32,201 bases of DNA from Gammaproteobacteria bacterium (GTDB lineage Bacteria; Pseudomonadota; Gammaproteobacteria; Steroidobacterales; Steroidobacteraceae): NCBI GenBank assembly GCA_030038875.1, contig JASHQW010000033.1, positions 1-32,201 of the forward strand, read 5' to 3'. This document shows, in pieces, positions 29,462 to 32,201 of this stretch (its first letter is position 1; each line of letters starts with the position of its first letter). The position numbers and the translations under genes are program-made. A model generated the notes under the pieces. It was given only the letters and a program-made list of their open reading frames with translations, had not been told where the DNA came from and made no database searches.

Positions 29462-31048
29462 ATGGCTGATCTCGCTGCCGAAATCCGTCGGCGACGGACC
29501 TTCGCGATCATTTCGCATCCCGACGCGGGCAAGACCACTCTCACCGAGAAGCTGCTGCTGTTCGGCGGCGCGATCCAGATGGCGGGCACGGTCAAGGGCC
29601 GCAAGGCCGCCCGCCACGCCACTTCCGACTGGATGCGGCTCGAACAGCAGCGCGGCATCTCGGTGACCTCCTCGGTGATGCAGTTCCCGTATCGCGACTG
29701 CATCGTGAACCTGCTCGACACCCCGGGGCACGAGGATTTCTCCGAGGACACCTACCGCACCCTCACCGCGGTGGACTCTGCGCTCATGGTCATCGACTGC
29801 GCCAAGGGGGTCGAGGAGCGCACCATCAAGCTGATGGAGGTCTGCCGGCTGCGCGACACGCCGATCATGACCTTCATCAACAAGCTCGACCGCGACGGGC
29901 GCAGCCCCATCGAGCTGCTGGATGAGATCGAGAGCGTGCTGCGCATCGGCACGGCGCCGGTGACCTGGCCGATCGGCATGGGGCGCGAGCTGCGCGGCAT
30001 CTATCATCTCGCCGAGGACCGCATCTACGCCTACGAGGCTGGGGAGCGTGGACGGGTGGGGGAGAACCGCATCATCGACGGTCTCGCGGGCGAGGCCGCG
30101 CGCGAGTTTCTCGGCGAGCTCGCCGCGCCCTTCACCGAGGAGATTGAGCTGGTGAAGGGCGCCACCGAGGCCTTCGACCGCGAGGCCTATCGCGCCGGAC
30201 AGCAGACCCCGGTGTTCTTCGGCTCCGCCATCAACAACTTCGGTGTCGAGGAGCTGCTCGCCGCGTTCGTGACGCATGCCCCGGGGCCGCTGCCGCGCGC
30301 GGCGCGCGAGCGCATCGTGCAGCCGGACGAGCCCGCGCTCGCCGGCTTCGTCTTCAAGATCCAGGCCAACATGGATCCCGCCCATCGCGACCGCATCGCG
30401 TTTCTGCGGCTGTGCGCCGGCAAGTACACGCGCGGCATGCGCCTCTATCAGGTGCGCCTCGGCAAGGAGGTGCGGGTCGCCGACGCGCTCACCTTCATGG
30501 CGGCCGAGCGCGCCCAGGCCGAGGAGGCCTACGCCGGGGACATCATCGGGCTGCACAACTACGGCACCATCAACATCGGTGACAGCTTCAGCCAGGGCGA
30601 GCGGCTCGCTTTCACCGGGGTGCCAAACTTCGCGCCGGAGATCTTCCGCCGTGCGGTGCTCAAGGATCCGCTGCGCGCCAAGGCGCTGCAGAAGGGTCTC
30701 TCGCAGCTGTGCGAGGAGGGGGCGACGCAGCTCTTCCGGCCGCTGCGCAGCAACGAGCTGATCCTCGGCGCGGTCGGGCAGCTGCAGTTCGAGGTGGTGG
30801 CCTTTCGCCTCGCGGACGAGTACGGGGTGCAGTGCGTGTTCGAGCCGGTCACGGTGTACACCGCGCGCTGGGTCGACAGCGCCGATGGAGAGCGCCTCGA
30901 GGAGTTCCGCAGCCGCGCCCACGAGCACCTGGCGCTCGATCACGCCGGCGCGCTCGTGTACCTCGCGCCGTCGCGCGTCAACCTCGAGCTGACGATCGAG
31001 CGCTGGCCGGGGATCGCCTTCCACGAGACCCGCGAGCATGTTAGTTAA
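29462..31048 (+). CDS. prfC: Peptide chain release factor 3
   Basis: [70 protein letters not shown]; ends TREH-VS-stop. Confidence 0.97.
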   Translation: MADLAAEIRRRRTFAIISHPDAGKTTLTEKLLLFGGAIQMAGTVKGRKAARHATSDWMRLEQQRGISVTSSVMQFPYRDCIVNLLDTPGHEDFSEDTYRTLTAVDSALMVIDCAKGVEERTIKLMEVCRLRDTPIMTFINKLDRDGRSPIELLDEIESVLRIGTAPVTWPIGMGRELRGIYHLAEDRIYAYEAGERGRVGENRIIDGLAGEAAREFLGELAAPFTEEIELVKGATEAFDREAYRAGQQTPVFFGSAINNFGVEELLAAFVTHAPGPLPRAARERIVQPDEPALAGFVFKIQANMDPAHRDRIAFLRLCAGKYTRGMRLYQVRLGKEVRVADALTFMAAERAQAEEAYAGDIIGLHNYGTINIGDSFSQGERLAFTGVPNFAPEIFRRAVLKDPLRAKALQKGLSQLCEEGATQLFRPLRSNELILGAVGQLQFEVVAFRLADEYGVQCVFEPVTVYTARWVDSADGERLEEFRSRAHEHLALDHAGALVYLAPSRVNLELTIERWPGIAFHETREHVS

Positions 31049-31132
31049 TTGGGCAAAATCGGCATCCTGCCGATTTTGCCGGACATTACTTCGTGGACCG
31101 CGGGCAAAAGGCGCGACTTTTGCCCGCTGCGC
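31040..31132 (+). repeat. Structured dispersed intergenic repeat, copy B (two hairpins)
   Basis: Perfect 13-bp stem GGCAAAATCGGCA (31052-31064) / TGCCGATTTTGCC (31068-31080); GGACATTACTTCGTGG (31081-31096); perfect 11-bp stem GCGGGCAAAAG (31100-31110) / CTTTTGCCCGC (31117-31127). Confidence 0.88.
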
Positions 31133-31136
31133 CTCA

Positions 31137-31178
31137 CGCCGGCCCTCGCCGGCGATTTCGGCGGACATTACTTCGTGG
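31137..31178 (+). repeat. Third, partial unit of the copy-B repeat
   Basis: CGCCGG/CCGGCG hairpin (31137-31142/31149-31154), then CGATTTCGGCGGACATTACTTCGTGG (31153-31178), 24/26 identical to 31071-31096. Confidence 0.8.
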
Positions 31179-31232
31179 GGATGGCGCGGCCCGGCTTTTT
31201 GTGCGACATAGGCGGCACGACAGGGAGGCTCC

Positions 31233-32201
31233 ATGAACGACGTTCCCGCGGTCGCCGCCCCGCTCCTGCAGCGCGAGATCCTCATCAACCGGCTGTACGA
31301 GGCCTCCGAGCTCGAGCACAACCTCATGTGCACCTACCTCTACGCCGCCTTCAGCCTGAAGGACGGCGAGGGCGAGGGTCTCAATGCCGAAGAGGCGGCG
31401 GCGGTCAAGCGCTGGCGCCAGGTGCTGCTCGGCGTGGCGATCGAGGAGATGGGCCATCTCGCGGCGGTGTGGAACATCACCTCCGCGCTCGGCGGGAGCC
31501 CGCGTTTCGGCCGCACGAACTTTCCGCTGGATCCCGGCCTCCTTCCGGCCAGCATCACGGTGAAGCTGGCGCCGTTCAACGCCGACACACTCCAGCACTT
31601 CGTGTTCCTCGAGCGGCCGCGGGACTCCGTCGAGCCCGAGGGCGCGGGCTTTGCCCGCGAGCGGATGTATGTGCGCGGCACGGAGCGGCCGCACCTTACC
31701 CCGATGGGCCGCGACTACGACACCGTCGGTGACTTCTATGCGCAGCTCGGCGAGGGACTGCAGGCATTTGTACGGCACTATGGCGAGGAGGTCGCTTTCG
31801 ACGGCGACCGCGCGCTGCAGCTCTCGCCCGGGGAGGTGAGTCTCACCGGCGTCCAGCCGGTCTTCTGCCTGAAGACCGCGCTCGCGGCGTTTACCGCGAT
31901 CGTCCAGCAGGGGGAGGGCGCGCCGCGCGACTCGACGGACTCCCACTACCAGAAGTTCCTCGCCATCCGCGCGGAGCTGCGCGCGCTCAAGGACAAGAAC
32001 CCGGCCTTCGCGCCCGCCTTTCCGGCCGCCACCAATCCGGTGCTGCGCCGGCCGCCACGCCCCGAGGGGCGGGTGTGGCTCGAGAATCCGGACGCCTTCG
32101 CGACCGTCGACGTCGCCAACGCCTGCTACGCGCTCATGCTCCGGCTGCTCGGCTACTCCTACGGCGTTCGGGGACCGAGCGCGGAGAAGTCACTCAGCGT
32201 C
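31233..32201 (+). CDS. Ferritin-like domain protein (VioB-type ferritin-like domain), partial, runs off the right edge
   Basis: Open frame from ATG 31233 to the window end: REILINRLYEASELEHNLMCTYLYAAFSLK...VAIEEMGHLAAVWNITSALGGSPRFGRTNFPL. Confidence 0.75.
   Translation, partial: MNDVPAVAAPLLQREILINRLYEASELEHNLMCTYLYAAFSLKDGEGEGLNAEEAAAVKRWRQVLLGVAIEEMGHLAAVWNITSALGGSPRFGRTNFPLDPGLLPASITVKLAPFNADTLQHFVFLERPRDSVEPEGAGFARERMYVRGTERPHLTPMGRDYDTVGDFYAQLGEGLQAFVRHYGEEVAFDGDRALQLSPGEVSLTGVQPVFCLKTALAAFTAIVQQGEGAPRDSTDSHYQKFLAIRAELRALKDKNPAFAPAFPAATNPVLRRPPRPEGRVWLENPDAFATVDVANACYALMLRLLGYSYGVRGPSAEKSLSV

Noticed and set aside
31040-31178. CRISPR array
   Set aside because: Only two exact 16-nt repeats, with structured and related material between them and no cas genes.
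29369-31333. 654-aa minus-strand ORF
   Set aside because: Antisense to prfC and across the repeat array; compositionally biased with no domain signature.

Overview
High-GC, gammaproteobacteria-like chromosomal window that is mostly housekeeping genes: lpdA, nth, rnfB-like, metG, two PilT-like ATPases, a HEAT-repeat/Ser-Thr kinase, mrp/apbC, dcd, purN, purM, DUF2066, a CDP-alcohol phosphatidyltransferase, hda, wrbA, acyP, ggt, a lytic transglycosylase, proS, pssA, a family-4 UDG, rimI and prfC. A more accessory stretch lies at about 1.5-6.9 kb: a fatty acid desaturase, a decayed HAO-like multiheme cytochrome c, small secreted proteins and a PEBP protein. The window ends inside a ferritin-like CDS. 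No rRNA, tRNA, CRISPR array or recognisable transposase was seen. The strongest unexplained signal is a pair of ~92-nt hairpin-rich intergenic repeats (24852-24943 on the minus strand; 31040-31132 on the plus strand, with a further partial unit to 31178). Each starts at the stop codon of an unrelated gene, carries GGCAAAA/TTTTGCC stems, shares a GGACATTACTYCGT linker, and shows apparent compensatory base changes. Other items worth checking: an operon-like HEAT-kinase/PilT/PilT locus, a secreted protein made of three 35-aa-period repeats, a dyad centred exactly between the proS and pssA starts, and a promoter with three 11-bp-spaced direct repeats. All calls come from reading motifs by eye; no database search was run.
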